Shown here one piece after another: positions 1 through 11,400 of a stretch of 64,000 nucleotides of DNA. The notes under the pieces are model-generated. The model searched no databases. It saw only the letters and a program-made list of their open reading frames with translations, and had not been told where the DNA came from. The stretch spans positions 1,612,001-1,676,000 of the forward strand of contig JAFKAC010000003.1 of the NCBI GenBank assembly GCA_025766275.1, given 5' to 3'. The position numbers and the translations under genes were made by a program. Position 1 is the stretch's first letter; each line of letters opens with the position of its first letter. The DNA comes from Lactarius indigo (Eukaryota > Basidiomycota > Agaricomycetes > Russulales > Russulaceae).

Positions 1-956
1 CTAGAACGAGTGACGACTTCTTGGTCCATTCTGGAAGTGGATGCACGGGTTTCGGGTGATAGAGAGGTACCGATGGCACGGGTGGTGTGGGTAGGGGTAC
101 AGGTGCCACGTAGGAAGGAAACAAATATGTGTTTGGGGGTTGCCAACCATTCGAAGTCAACCTAGACCGCACAAGCGGGTATTGATGGGGGGCATAACGA
201 GTCGGAGCATAAGGGGGACAGGGATTGGGTGCCAGTGCGGCGGGTGCATTAGCAGAAGAAGGGAGTCCGGTCTGGAGTACAGTCATTGTCGTGGTGCTAG
301 TTTGGATGGACTTGGTTGTGGAGGTTGTCAAATCGTAAACGACGTTAACGTTCATGGCCGTCTCTGTGTGCCGGTGGTGTTGCATGAGGGGTGGTGGTAG
401 ATAAACATGTGAAGCTTGAGCCAGAGTGAGGGAATGCGCAGGACAGGCGCTCGGAATGAAAACCGGCGGGCCGGAAGAACAGGGACAGGGCTGGACCGGA
501 GGGTTGATTGTAGAGTAAGCCAAGGAAGGGTGCTGTGAGTGTTGGCCTGCAAGGAGATTAATTACGTGCCAGGAGCGACGAGACCCCCAACTTACACATC
601 ACGCGGTGTGGATTGAGAAGCGCCGAGGGTGGCGCCTGATATCCACAGATTGCGCCTTCTCCATTAAGGCAAGGTTTAGAAGATGAGGAAGCCCAAGGAA
701 AGGAATCGAGAGGGTCTGACGGCATACACTGGCATGGAGGAGCCGCCTGACCCGAATACGAATAACCCTGACATGACTCGTCGGCGGTAATTGGGGTTGG
801 CTGTACCACGAAACGGTCTTGTACGGGGGTGTCTATGGAGGATGTGGAGGGGGTGGAAGCCTCTGCGGTGGCACGAAGAGAGTATATGGGATGATTAGTA
901 TTGAAGGGGAGGATAGAGATGGGGGAGGGGATGTCAAAAGAGAAAGGACGCTGCAT
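1..956 (-). CDS. Proline/serine-rich hypothetical protein, 5' part
   Basis: No family is recognised. Reading starts at an ATG at 956. Exon 1 runs to about 596, a 49-nt GTAAGT..CAG intron follows (about 595-547), and exon 2 stays open to the left edge, so the C-terminus lies outside the window. The product exceeds 300 residues. It is rich in Pro, Ser, Thr and Tyr with no hydrophobic core, and looks largely disordered. A TATAAA lies about 35 nt upstream of the start, which agrees with this start. The continuous frame across the intron and the codon pattern support it as a gene. Function is unknown. Confidence 0.6.
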
Positions 957-990
957 AGTAGACTAGGACGACAAGTTCAAGTGGAAAGTG

Positions 991-996
991 TTTATA
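991..996 (-). promoter_or_regulatory. Candidate TATA box
   Basis: TATAAA on the minus strand, about 35 nt upstream of the ATG at 956 of the proline-rich gene. Position and sequence fit a core promoter, but no transcription start can be seen. Confidence 0.3.
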
Positions 997-1214
997 ACAG
1001 ACGCTGCCACTCCACATCGCGCATTGGCACCGATACCGAGGAGAAGGACTGTTAGGAAATCAATCACGTCACTCACACGCAACAGTGGTCACCAGTCACA
1101 ATTATTGAAACAACAATGATAACAACACAATTCAACTAAAGAACGGACGACAACGCAGACACGGCCAGTGTGGTGTGTGGTTTACATCAGTACCAACCCA
1201 AATATAACTTGCGC

Positions 1215-2071
1215 TTACTCTGCTGCGGTCAACCCACCCATCGCCCGCTGAATCTCTTTCATAGCTTGCTCAGCATTACCCACTTGCCGTGGCGGTAGCC
1301 CCGGATGCCGTACCCCCAATGCAGCACCCAGCATACGCTTACCGGGGTCACCAATTCTGGGGCCAGACGCCTGGGGACTGATGGCCAAGATAGCCGGGTC
1401 TGACGGGAGGCGCAGATCCATCGCCCAAAGTTGAATTGATTAACGAATCCAATGTCGGATGTGAGGGTAAGCTTGGCAACGTAGGCGAGCCCTCGCGTCC
1501 GACAGGTGAAATGGGGCCGGAAACGGGCAGGACGTTTGCCTGCAAGTCCGCCGCGCCGTTCCCGTTTATCCCCACCGTAAGGCTACTAAGGCTGGTGCCA
1601 TTGCCGTTGCTCCGTGTGCGCTGATTCGGAACTGCGATGGACGCAGACCGCCCGCTATGTCCCCGGGTTGGGTTCTGCGTCCGCGAATTGACATTCTGGA
1701 TGATCGTCTGTGCATCCGGTCCATCGTAGGGACGGATGATAGCAGAAGTCTCCGATGTTGGTGAAGAAAACATCGCTGGTGGGTTCGCGATAATGGAGAG
1801 ATATGCTCGTTTAGCTGTGTGTAGAACCATGTCGTTAGCGTCGAGGCCGCGGCGGTGGTTAAAGGGTATGTGCCTGCTCACCGACTGTAGCGTCTGCAAA
1901 GACAACGAGGAGACTAGTGTCGTCTATCCATTTTATTTTGAAACCTCCATTAGCATTCTCCCATTCTGAAAAGGCAAGTTGAATATCGCGTGTCTTGAGC
2001 TCCTTGGGAAAACCAGTTAAAGATAGAATGCGCGTGACTGATGCGGAGAGTTGAGAGAGTGACGACGCCAT
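1215..2071 (-). CDS. R3H-associated RRM-like protein (R3HCC1-like)
   Basis: The N-terminal exon (2071 to about 1882) joins through a 67-nt GT..AG intron (1881-1815) to exon 2. Across this join runs an RRM-like segment with the signature FPKELKTRDIQ .. GGFKIKWIDDT .. VFADATVAKRAYL. That pattern is known from the C-terminal domain of R3HCC1/R3HCC1L-type proteins, so an RNA-related role is inferred. A Ser/Pro/Gly-rich linker follows. The C-terminal block (GDPGKRMLGAALGVRHPG, ending MGGLTAAE) lies in the +1 frame relative to exon 2. The join near 1350 is either a weakly defined intron or a one-base insertion (AATTGG before the GDPG block). Its start is about 200 bp from the divergent start of the SIKE-like gene. 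Confidence 0.62.
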
Positions 2072-2271
2072 GAGAAACGCGGGAAAAAAAGCAGCGAAAA
2101 AAAAAAGTGGCGACTAGGAAAGTTGTAAGAACGACTAAAGGCAGGATACGAGTATGATGGTTGTGTGAGGATACGGTTGTGCTGTCGGCTTGGATCAAAG
2201 TTGAGCTTGGTCAAGTGAGTCCCGTGTCCCACGCTTACTTATAGCAACCCTCCGTCGTGCTCGCCCTTAAA

Positions 2272-4068
2272 ATGTACGGCAACGACGTCGAGGGCGACTT
2301 TATCTTCAGGGCATGGCAAATAATCAGTGATATCAGCGACCAGCTCGCCCATAATCAAAAGTTCGCGTCTTCTCTGCTTTCTCAGGCAGAGTCTCTCAAG
2401 GTGCGCTCATCGCACCTCGTTCGCGTCCCCCGTTTGGTTCGCTGAGGCGCGCCTGCCACCGCAAGGTCGACGCGGGCAACCTAAAGTCTGAATCCACTCT
2501 GAGAAGGTTCAATGTGGACATTTCCAAGGGTGCGCACCGTGGCATGAGGGTGGAACTTTTACCTTGACCCGACGCTTTTTTTTGCAGAAGCCCTCGAGTC
2601 TGAGCTTGAGCGTACCAACGCCCAGATCATCATCGAAAACCATACTCTCCAGCAAGAGAATAAACAGTTGAGTCTGTTGCTCAAAGAGTACGAGCAGACC
2701 ATGGAGACCATCATGACCAAGTTTCGTAGCCACACGGTACGTTTTCTTACTGCTTCTTTGTTACGGCTTCTCCAATTTACACCCTTGGTGCTGGGAAGGT
2801 CGCTGCCCAGCAGCACCAAGTTTCCCTCACGGAGTATTATGACTTATTGCTCGCGCACGAACCACCACCACCTGCTGAACCAGCCAACAACCCGACCTTG
2901 AATATAGCACTTCACCGCCTCAACCGGGCGTTACAAGCTGCTTTACATTCTATTGGAGGTGACGTCCCTGAAGAGACATCACCGACATCAGAAGGCGCAG
3001 ATGCAAGTGCAGAAGCGGATGGCCTGCACCAGCTGCCCCCATCTGAGCAACTGACCGGTCACGCACTCCTTTTAGACCAGTCGGGTGGAGAGTCTCGAAT
3101 CATTCACTCCCCACAACCCCATACCGAAACTGATCAAGACTCTGAACCTGAACCCCAGACGCGGTCATCTCCGCTGGGGTCTTCTCTCACACATACCGCC
3201 GCTAGCGCAGACGTTTCTGCCACCGCCACCGCCACCTCCGATGACAGCGCAAGTGCCACTTCGATCTCTGCTTCCATCCCAGAAGGACCCCTCTCACACA
3301 TCGAACCAAAGCCAGAACTAGAACCCGAACCAGAACTGGGGCCAGAACCAGACCCAGAAATTGAACTGCAGCCAGAGCCAGAAGACACGGCGCCCGAAGT
3401 CGACTGGGCAGAAGCGCGCGAACTCGAGATCACCCGTCTCGGCTCCGAAAATGCACGGCTCCGCGCCCTCCTCGGCATCGATACCTACCTCCCTCGCCGC
3501 GGCCGGCATCCCCGACATTGACCCTGAGCTGCCCGCGACGGCGTCCTTCTTCCTCCACGGCGCCGCGCAGCCCCCCGTCGCGGCAGGTTCCTCGGCATGG
3601 GCGAACGTCGGCGCCGAATCTACCAACCCGTTCACCCACGGTTTCCGCGAGGATCCCAGCGTGCTCGGCCTCGCCGCCACGCCGAGCCGTCTGCACGCGC
3701 TCACGCCACCCAACGCGCCTACGGCCGCCGCTGCCGCTACCGGCACCATTAGCGGCGGCGGGACGCTGGCCAACCGCGCCTCTGGTGTGTTTGTCAGCGC
3801 GTCGTGGGGACCTTTTGCTGCTGCGGCTGCTGGCGGCGGTAACGGTAACGGTAACGGCGGTGCCGGTACTGGTATTGGTGTTGGTCTGCCTGGACAGGGC
3901 CCTATGGCGGGTCAGATGCAACAACAAAAACCTCCCCCACCCCAACTTGGAATTCCAGGCCTTGCGCGCACGATGGAACTGCAAGGCCCTGGGATCGGGG
4001 GTGGTCCCGGTTCTGGGCGTGGGAGAGGAGTGTTGTTTGGGGGCCGGGGGAGGAGTGTGGGATGGTAG
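2272..4068 (+). CDS. SIKE/FGFR1OP2-like coiled-coil protein, probable STRIPAK subunit
   Basis: Exons are about 2272-2400, 2466-2529, 2588-2736 and 2799 onward, all joined in frame. A coiled coil ([20 protein letters not shown] through [17 protein letters not shown]) matches the core of SIKE/FGFR1OP2 proteins. Fungal homologues, such as Sordaria SCI1, belong to the striatin-PP2A (STRIPAK) complex; membership here is inferred. A Glu-Pro repeat and a short second coiled coil ([11 protein letters not shown]) follow. At about 3489 the frame must shift +1 to enter an Ala/Gly/Asn-rich tail ending at 4068. A tandem ACCTACCT there (one unit too many) explains the shift. Without it the protein stops at 3521. 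Confidence 0.7.
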
Positions 4069-4574
4069 TGTGTCATAGACATCCATTCACGACAGAACCA
4101 TTCGTCATTGTATAGCGTTCGTGAATCTGGAAGTGGAATTCCGGTGCCATTCTACTCTCTAACACATTACCAATAACCGAGACAAGTGTGGTATACGATA
4201 GGTAATCTTAGGGAGTAATTAATCCGAAACTGTATCTATGGTGTCGGGACACCGATGCACAGTACACATAGAGTGAGTCATGAGAGAATACAAATGGGGT
4301 AAGAGTGGAACATGGATACAACCTAGCAATGAGAAAGCAAGAGCCCAGAAACAAATGAAATACGCGAACTAAGCGGTTGAGAAAAGAGGGGAGCAACTAC
4401 CCGACGACGCTGCCTTCAGTGTCCCACACGACATGCCAGCTCCACTTGAGAGCACTTCCGCCTCTTCTTACAACTTGGGAGGAGCCACCGCCAGGTTCGA
4501 TCCTGTAAAATAGCTCGGGACGATAGGCCACCCTTGTGGGCGTGGCGCCCGGCGCGCCGCGGGAGCGCCAAGAG
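4069..4574. other. Convergent intergenic region
   Basis: 3' flanks of the SIKE-like gene (+) and the serine-rich orphan (-). A minus-strand reading frame covering 4397-4666 overlaps the end of the orphan in another frame, but no splice join to it was found. Nothing else is seen. Confidence 0.4.
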
Positions 4575-6443
4575 TTAATTTGCGCCCGAGAAAGGAGGTG
4601 AACTCGGTTGGTAGTTGAAGATATGGCGGTCAGCACTATGGTAGGCAGAGTCCTGAGTCTGGCCATTTAAGGGTGATCCAGCCGCGGGAGGGGAGAAACG
4701 GGGTATCCTTCCGAGTTCAACAAGGCGGAAAACGAGATAAGGGACGACGGTAACCTGGCTCGCAGATAGTGTGCCTGAAGTGAACTTGGCTACGTCACCG
4801 TGCTGTGCCCGCCAACCCCATGGAGGGCGCATTGAGTACTCTGAAGGCGCCTCAGCGGATGAAACATCCAGTATCTGCCCATCCGAGTGATAATCTGATG
4901 AGACAAGAGTTGCCATCGTCGCCGTGACATACGCCTGCTGGACACGTGAGGCTGCTGATAACAAGGACGCAAACCATGTCCGCACGGACAGACTGGTCTT
5001 GCGAGAACGCCGATGACTGAGTCCATGACGAGTGTTCACACTCGCCACGGGAAGTATTGGGGTTGGGGATGGCTCAACGGTAGAGCCCAAAGGAGTATCA
5101 TTGACGTCGACAGCCACGAGGCTCTGTCCACGCCCGCAACCGCACGAACGCTGCGGAGTGGGACGATCTGTTAACGATGGGAGCTCCTTGATCGCCGAAA
5201 GCGGAGTTGTCTGTGCCGTATTGATTGATGGCGTTGACTTGCGTGAACCGAACGACAACCACGAGACTGGTCGAGACGCGGTCGAAGCTGAGGTAGACGC
5301 CAAGCCATCAGACGGAAGCGACAGAGCTTGGGGAGGAGGAAACGAGAGACCGTTGAGTGGTAGTGACGCCGACGCGCAAGCACCACACTCGGAAGCTATC
5401 TCAGGTAATAGTGATGCTTTCACTCCATCTCTCTGCTGCCAGCGCTCGCCTTCTTCCCAACGAACGGCCTCCAGTAATGTTCCGAGTAGCTCGGATTCGC
5501 GACGTGTCTTTGAAGTGGCTGTATCCCCAGGGGCAGTGGGGAATAGGACACCGCCCATACTCGCACGAATATCGTCGAAAGAAACGCTGCGCGTATTGGT
5601 GGCCTTTGGGTTCGTCAAGGTCGTCTGCCCCAGACGGGATTTGATCCCACCTTGCTGCTGCCGCGCCGGAGCCGAATTTGCGAAGGAAGAGGTCGAGGGA
5701 ACGGGGAAAGCGTAGGTGAACCGATCGGTAGTGGCCTGTCCTTGCTGTGATGTAGGCGTGGGATGAGTGGCGTGGGCAAGGACGCGGAAGCCAGAGCGGT
5801 GGGCGTGAGAGACGCAGTTGGTAAGACGGCGGTGTTCTCGCTCCCGTTCTGGTCTCTCGTGCTCCCGGGTGGCACGCTCGCGCTCCTTCAGTTCGTCCCC
5901 CTGATGCGTGCGCAGCACATGGACTGCGAGGCGCTCACGGCGGGACCGAGCAAGGATCGTCGCGAAGACCTGCTCTGCGCGAGCTAAAGTCTCATAGCGA
6001 CACTTTGCACGAGCCCGTTCGCGTGCACGCTGGGCACCTTGCGCTTGGAACGCAGGTTTCTCTCCTAGGAGACCAGAGGGAAGAGAGAAAGAAAGGTGGG
6101 GCTGAACGGAATGAGGGAGGGGCCCCAGGTTGATCACCTGGGCTATTGACGAAGACTTGTGAGGGTCTATGGGAGCATACGAATCGTCTATGTGGATAAT
6201 GCGAGTACGACGGTGGGAGGGGAGTGGGGTAGGATCAGGAGGGGTGAGAGTGAAGGGGGTAGCTGCGGGGGATGGTGACGAGGAGGGAGCTGGAACGAAG
6301 AAAGGAGAAAAGGAACACTTCTCTGGGTCGGTGGGGAGAGGGTAGTGGGCCATGATAGATGTGCGGTTGCGACGACGTTCCTCAGAGGCCTGGCGAGCGA
6401 GTGCGACGGGGGAGACGTCTTTTGAGCGACCACGCGAGTACAT
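4575..6443 (-). CDS. Large Ser/Pro-rich hypothetical protein with basic coiled coil
   Basis: A single uninterrupted 622-codon frame from ATG 6443 to TAA at 4575. It is unusual here in having no intron. No domain is recognised. Residues roughly 1-130 are Pro/Ser-rich with a basic start (MYSRGRSKD). Residues about 135-215 form a strongly Arg/Glu-rich helical segment (RARERARAKCRYETLARAEQ, then LKERERATREHERPERERE). The rest is Ser/Thr-rich and looks disordered, with a short conserved-looking SVSFDDIRASMGGVLFP near residue 300. A cytosolic scaffold is possible but unproven. The opposite strand carries a 227-codon frame here, judged a shadow. Confidence 0.65.
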   Translation of the reverse strand: MYSRGRSKDVSPVALARQASEERRRNRTSIMAHYPLPTDPEKCSFSPFFVPAPSSSPSPAATPFTLTPPDPTPLPSHRRTRIIHIDDSYAPIDPHKSSSIAQVINLGPLPHSVQPHLSFSLPSGLLGEKPAFQAQGAQRARERARAKCRYETLARAEQVFATILARSRRERLAVHVLRTHQGDELKERERATREHERPEREREHRRLTNCVSHAHRSGFRVLAHATHPTPTSQQGQATTDRFTYAFPVPSTSSFANSAPARQQQGGIKSRLGQTTLTNPKATNTRSVSFDDIRASMGGVLFPTAPGDTATSKTRRESELLGTLLEAVRWEEGERWQQRDGVKASLLPEIASECGACASASLPLNGLSFPPPQALSLPSDGLASTSASTASRPVSWLSFGSRKSTPSINTAQTTPLSAIKELPSLTDRPTPQRSCGCGRGQSLVAVDVNDTPLGSTVEPSPTPILPVASVNTRHGLSHRRSRKTSLSVRTWFASLLSAASRVQQAYVTATMATLVSSDYHSDGQILDVSSAEAPSEYSMRPPWGWRAQHGDVAKFTSGTLSASQVTVVPYLVFRLVELGRIPRFSPPAAGSPLNGQTQDSAYHSADRHIFNYQPSSPPFSGAN

Positions 6444-7119
6444 GGTGGTAGTGGAATAATTATTTATAATCCTTATATCCTCTTCTCATCCGAATACCTT
6501 CAATCCGTCTCGGTAGCCGCTCATACGTCGCCCTTACCATTACCAATCATGTCCGTCCCCTTCAACCCGGCCAGTGCTACTCTCTATTTTACCATTAAAC
6601 TTATCTACCTCCTGTATATTTTATTGTCTCGCACCGCCTATTCACTGTATCTCTGAATGTAGGGCTTTCTCCAACTTGTCCCCCCCTTTCGGTTCGTTCC
6701 CACAACACCAGATCTGCATGATTTTTTTTTTTTTGTTCTCCAGCGTGACCCTCCGATGTTCTGCGCGGCATAAGGTCGGCAACGAACTCTCTGATTTCCC
6801 ATGACTAACTTTGATAACCGACCAGGCCTCGTTTGGCCATGACCTGTCCCCTGTCCGATATCATAGAACTTCGTTTCATCGTTCGGACCGTGGCGTGGCA
6901 ACATATGGAAGCGTTCCTGGTCTTAGACAACACTTATGTGACAAAAATACACCAAATTAGGTGGCGGTGGGAGCGCCGCTCGCTCGATGATGATTATCGA
7001 TCTAGACTAAGTTGGTTCAGAGGTATCCGTGGGTAGAGCGGGACAGGTATCCGAGTCACTAGAAATATCGTGTGGAAGGGGAGTGAATTTAGAAGGGTCC
7101 ATCAGAGGCCGACACAGAG
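6444..7119. other. Intergenic region
   Basis: Promoter side of the 4575-6443 gene and 3' flank of the 7120-8374 gene. It has AT-rich and poly-T stretches (a T run near 6722). No convincing gene, RNA or repeat is seen. Confidence 0.4.
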
Positions 7120-8374
7120 TCACATGTCCACCGTCGCGGACACGGTTCTTCGCCGAGAAAGTCGGTGAGGATCACTTCTTTTGGGAATTTTACCCCTGGA
7201 AGTGTCTCCTCCCATCCACGACTTGAACTCTTTCGTGGCTGGCAAAACCGCAGCTCTGATGGGTTGTTCTGCCATCAGGCAAAGTCGATCATAGTAAACC
7301 TCCCGTTGATGTTCCATGAAAGCCTTGTACGTTCCCACGCATTCTTGGATTCCGGAAGCAGGACCTATGATTCCGTCTAGCCACGCGTAGTGCGCCTGTC
7401 GCTCTTGCGATGTCAATAGTAATGCTTTAGTCTGAGGCTCAGTGAGGTCGTCAGATGACGATGACGAAACCATTGACGACATTGAGGAAGACGCCGAAAG
7501 GGTGGGCGTAGGTATCGAGGGGACCAAGTCTACGAGTGACGAGACAGAGTGACAGAGAGGGATGTCGCTTTCCGCTTCTGCGCATTCCGAGCTAAAGACA
7601 GAAAATTGTCCAGAAAAGGGTTCAGAGCCGACGTCAGATACCAAGCATGGAGCATCCGAAGAGTGAAGCATTTCCTGGCGGGCATCAAGCGTTAGACTTT
7701 CGACGTCGAGTTCAGGCGGCTCAGGTGAGTCAAGTCCGATGAGCGGGTAACCTTCGGCGTAGTAGATATCGCCCCGCCCTATCGGAGACAGCGGACGTTC
7801 CAGCCGTTGCTGCCTGGCTTTTTGTTTTCTCGGAACGTAATTCCGTTTCGAGGATGCAACTTCTAGCGCTGCGATAGCGGCTCTGCGCTTCCTGGGTTCC
7901 GGATAGCTAGGAGGTGCCGCGGCGTTTCGAGCGGGTCTTGGAAATTTCGTCTGCGGCCCCTGAGCGTGTGTGGTGTGAGCGAGTAGGATAACGCCCTCAA
8001 AGCTGACACCTTACTTCGATACAGCTGTTACGCACGGCTCTCTCATTGAGACATCGCAGCCCTCTACTGTGGAAGAAATCGTAGATGTGGCGTCTGTCGA
8101 TTCCAAACTTGATTTGTATGTCGCGACGAACGCTGAATGGTGGCATCCCGATATTTCCCGGGATTATGTGCTTCTCCATCTCAGCAACTAGCTCCGGGCC
8201 CAAGCGAGCAGCTAAACTTTCAGGGTTGACACGGCGGCGCTGAGGAGGTCCCAGTTCCAAGCGGGGTGGCGGCGGCGGATCGGATGACGTAGGTTGCACA
8301 TTACACGAGTCATTACAAAGAGTGGTCTCTCCGGCCAGATATGTAGACTGGACAGCGGTTATTGGGGAGGACAT
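7120..8374 (-). CDS. Putative helix-turn-helix DNA-binding protein, orphan
   Basis: Exon 1 (8374-8015) and exon 2 (7959-7120) are joined by a 55-nt GTAAGG..CAG intron in phase 0, giving about 399 residues. Residues about 55-110 contain PPFSVRRDIQIKFGIDRRHI followed by YDFFHSRGLR. The spacing resembles helices 2 and 3 of a homeodomain-like fold, with YDFF in place of the usual WF.N. Exon 2 starts with a basic patch (EPRKRRAAIAALEVASSKRN, PRKQKARQQR) that could be a nuclear localisation signal. An acidic/Ser-rich region and a helical domain (AWLDGIIGPASGIQECVGTY) follow. DNA binding is inferred from this pattern only. The start lies about 115 bp downstream of the SKI2 stop on the same strand. 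Confidence 0.6.
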
Positions 8375-8489
8375 ATGGCGATGCTATGATAGGTGGCGCA
8401 GAACGAGAACAATGTCAGTTGGTGGGATTGGAACCCTCAACGTATACACCATCCCACGTGATGACGTCATAGACCTCATTGACAACGAT

Positions 8490-11400
8490 CTAGAAATACA
8501 GACTAGCGGCAAATACAACTGTCCGATGACGGGTTGGTGGCGACATGTACGAAATGACAAACACTCACTGTCTCTCTTTATTTTCATCTGAGCCTCCTCC
8601 ATCTTCTTCATGAGCCCGGCATCTCCAATCACCCGAGCAGCATCCCGCACTTCTCTGCACGTTTCGTCAAGCCGTGTAATCACACGAACGATCGTTCCCT
8701 CTGCCACGTCAGTCAGAGCTGTCAGCTGGTCGAATGGCTAGTAGCGCTCTCAGAGTCTTCGTTCGATTGTGATGTAACAGAAAACCAACCATTCCTTTCG
8801 CCCATTCATAGACAGGCCTCCATCAGCCCAAAGTTCAGCGACCACCTGTGCTCGTCGGATACGACCTTGTGCCAGTCTTGTACCTGCGCTACTCTGTCTA
8901 AAATAGTTTGCAATGCATCGCGTCCATCTTCTAATCTCGGCGGAAAGACAGGTTCTACTGCCGTCTTCTCTTGGAACACGAACGAGGAGAGAAGCGCGAC
9001 CACCTCCTCGGGTTCGTAGGCTGCCAAGGTATTTTCAAGTATGAGCTCAGTCAGAACAAGTTCATTGACGGAGTTGATCTGAGAACAAAGTCAAGTGGGC
9101 ACGACGTGGGAAAAGAACCGAGGACACTAACCTCGCAGGCGACTCGGCCTTTCAGCGAGACGGTGGAGTTTAATTCGAGGAACTTGAGCTCCTTGAGGAC
9201 TTCGACGCGTTGCTCATAGTCAGGTACGAGCTCGAGGTTCTGATCTGAGATTGCCAATTTGAGATTTGCAATGTTGTCCCGAAGCACCCGTTCCACGTGC
9301 AAGGTTTGGTACTGAAACACATGTAGACCCTGAGAAATCAGAAAGTGTTGTGGAACGCACGTGTTGTTCAAAGCCTTCGCAGAGAATGCACGATATCCCC
9401 TCAAGACGCTTGGCCAGTGAATTCCTTTGGCTAAGCAGCTCTTGAAAATCAAACGATCGCACGCGTGCCCAATCAACCTCTGGAATGTGATTGGAACTAG
9501 CCCATTCGTTCGCCAAGTTCTCGAGTTGTGCGACTGCTTCCTGTGCACGGGATCTTGATTGTCCCCCCACTATGGCATCGACGTCGATCTGTCGAGATTG
9601 GTGAACGGACGTCATATCGGGTTAGCCATGGACTGTCACCTTGATGGTTCGGCTAGTCACTAGGGCGATGCTTGTCACGGGAACCTGAAGTGCCTTGTAC
9701 ACACCATCTTTAACTACGGCACCTTGTGGTGGAGGCGGCCACAGGGGAGGTATAGACTGTACGTCTACATCTGTCATGTTGTGAGCACGTCGCTGGGAGA
9801 TTTCACCAAATGGTACCTTCTACCTCCTCGTCCGTTTCACGACCCACTAGAGCGAGGACGAAGAAGTGTTTGACCTTTTCAGACGTTGGCGACTGCTTGA
9901 GTATCATGGCAATGGCCCAGCTAAAGTGCTAGAATTGTCGTTTAAGATAAAAGATACCCGAAATATGAAGGGTGGCATACACCATCACGAAGAACCACAA
10001 CCCTGCCGGGGGATAACGATTTCAAGCCTTGCATGTGTGTAGAGGCAAGCTTCAACAGTTGTTGGTTAGTGTTTACGATGGCAGCTGAGGTGTCGTAGCA
10101 TATGTTGATATCCCCCAAGCAAATATCACATTCGAGCTTTGGCAATGATGACAAGCTTTTCTCGTTCTACATAGTGAGGTGAGATGGGGCCAGTCAAGAG
10201 TACGAGGCAGGCAGGCAGTACCTCACGTATGTCCTTCTGTTGGTCGGGTAACAATTGTTGTGATGCATTTTCGGAAAAGCTGCGCTTGATCATCTCTTCA
10301 ACTTTGAGCGTTTCGACACGTAGAAGGTTGAGTATCATGTTATATGTCAGTCGGAACTGCGATGCAAGTTTTCCTGCCCTCCCAGTAATCATGTTACTCA
10401 AGACACCTTGCTAAGAAATAGCGAGCCGATGAGAACGAAAGCTGTAAGCCCGTACACGAACGCACTTCCGGAAGTTCATCACTGGCGACGATGAGCACAG
10501 TGCCCGTGAGGTCGAGCCCTCTGCGGCCGGCACGCCCTGCCATTTGGGTGTACTCCCCTGGAAGGATCTCTCGAAAGCTGCGTCCGTCGTGTTTACGTAT
10601 GCCAGAGAAGACTACCGATTTTGCTGGCATATTGACACCCTGGAGGTGAATGAGTTATACGCCAACAGCATATAAGACTACGATTCACCATCGCAAACGT
10701 CTCCGTTGCGAAGAGGACTTTGACTAACCCGCGAGCAAAGAGAATCTCCACTACCTGGAAAACGAAAGATGATGAGAGTGTTCCCAAGAACGACCGAGAC
10801 TACGACGAACTTCTTTCACAAGGGGGAGAAGTCCCCCGTGATGCACACCGATGCCCCTCGACAAAAGGTCACGCATTCTACCGATTTGAGGAAGTTTCTT
10901 GTCCGAACCTATATACGAGGTGCACCACTGAAACTGGTCGGGGAGAATGTCGAGTGCGTACCTTTAAGTCGCGTCACGGCCTTCTCGATCGTGATGTGTA
11001 TCTCACTCCTTTCAGCCGCCGACGAGAGATCCACGTTCGTTAAAGTCCCCGCATTTTGCTCGCATTTTTTCTTTGAGAAAGTAAAGACCACGACGGGTAG
11101 GAGGGCTTGCTTTCGAAGAAGGCCAATTAGGTGGATATATAAGCCCTGGTCCACCTGGTGAGGAGATCGAGACGACCCTCCTCCTCGGTGAATAACGGCA
11201 GCCTTGGCTGGAGCGCCTCTGTGGCCGCCCCGGCCGGGGGGGCCGCCGCGTTGGCCGCGTTGCGGGGCCGCTGCTCTGGCTCCTAGCCGTTGAAGTGGGG
11301 GAAGCCCTGCGGCCTCACGCTCCTTGTCCTGCTTACGTTTCAACGCTTCCCCTGCGTCCTTATACCTATGCCGGGTTTCGAACATCAGAAGCTCAGCGTC

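Noticed and set aside
3430..4086. Long minus-strand frame (218 codons) opposite the SIKE-like tail
   Set aside because: All frames are open in this GC-rich, low-stop stretch. The plus-strand coiled coil explains the region, and the antisense product is Arg-rich without structure.
4397..4666. 89-codon minus-strand frame at the end of the serine-rich orphan
   Set aside because: It overlaps the orphan in another frame and no donor or acceptor joins them. It stays a weak possibility for an alternative last exon.
5032..5715. 227-codon plus-strand frame opposite the serine-rich orphan
   Set aside because: It mirrors the codon bias of the 622-codon minus-strand gene and has no domain, so it is taken as a shadow.
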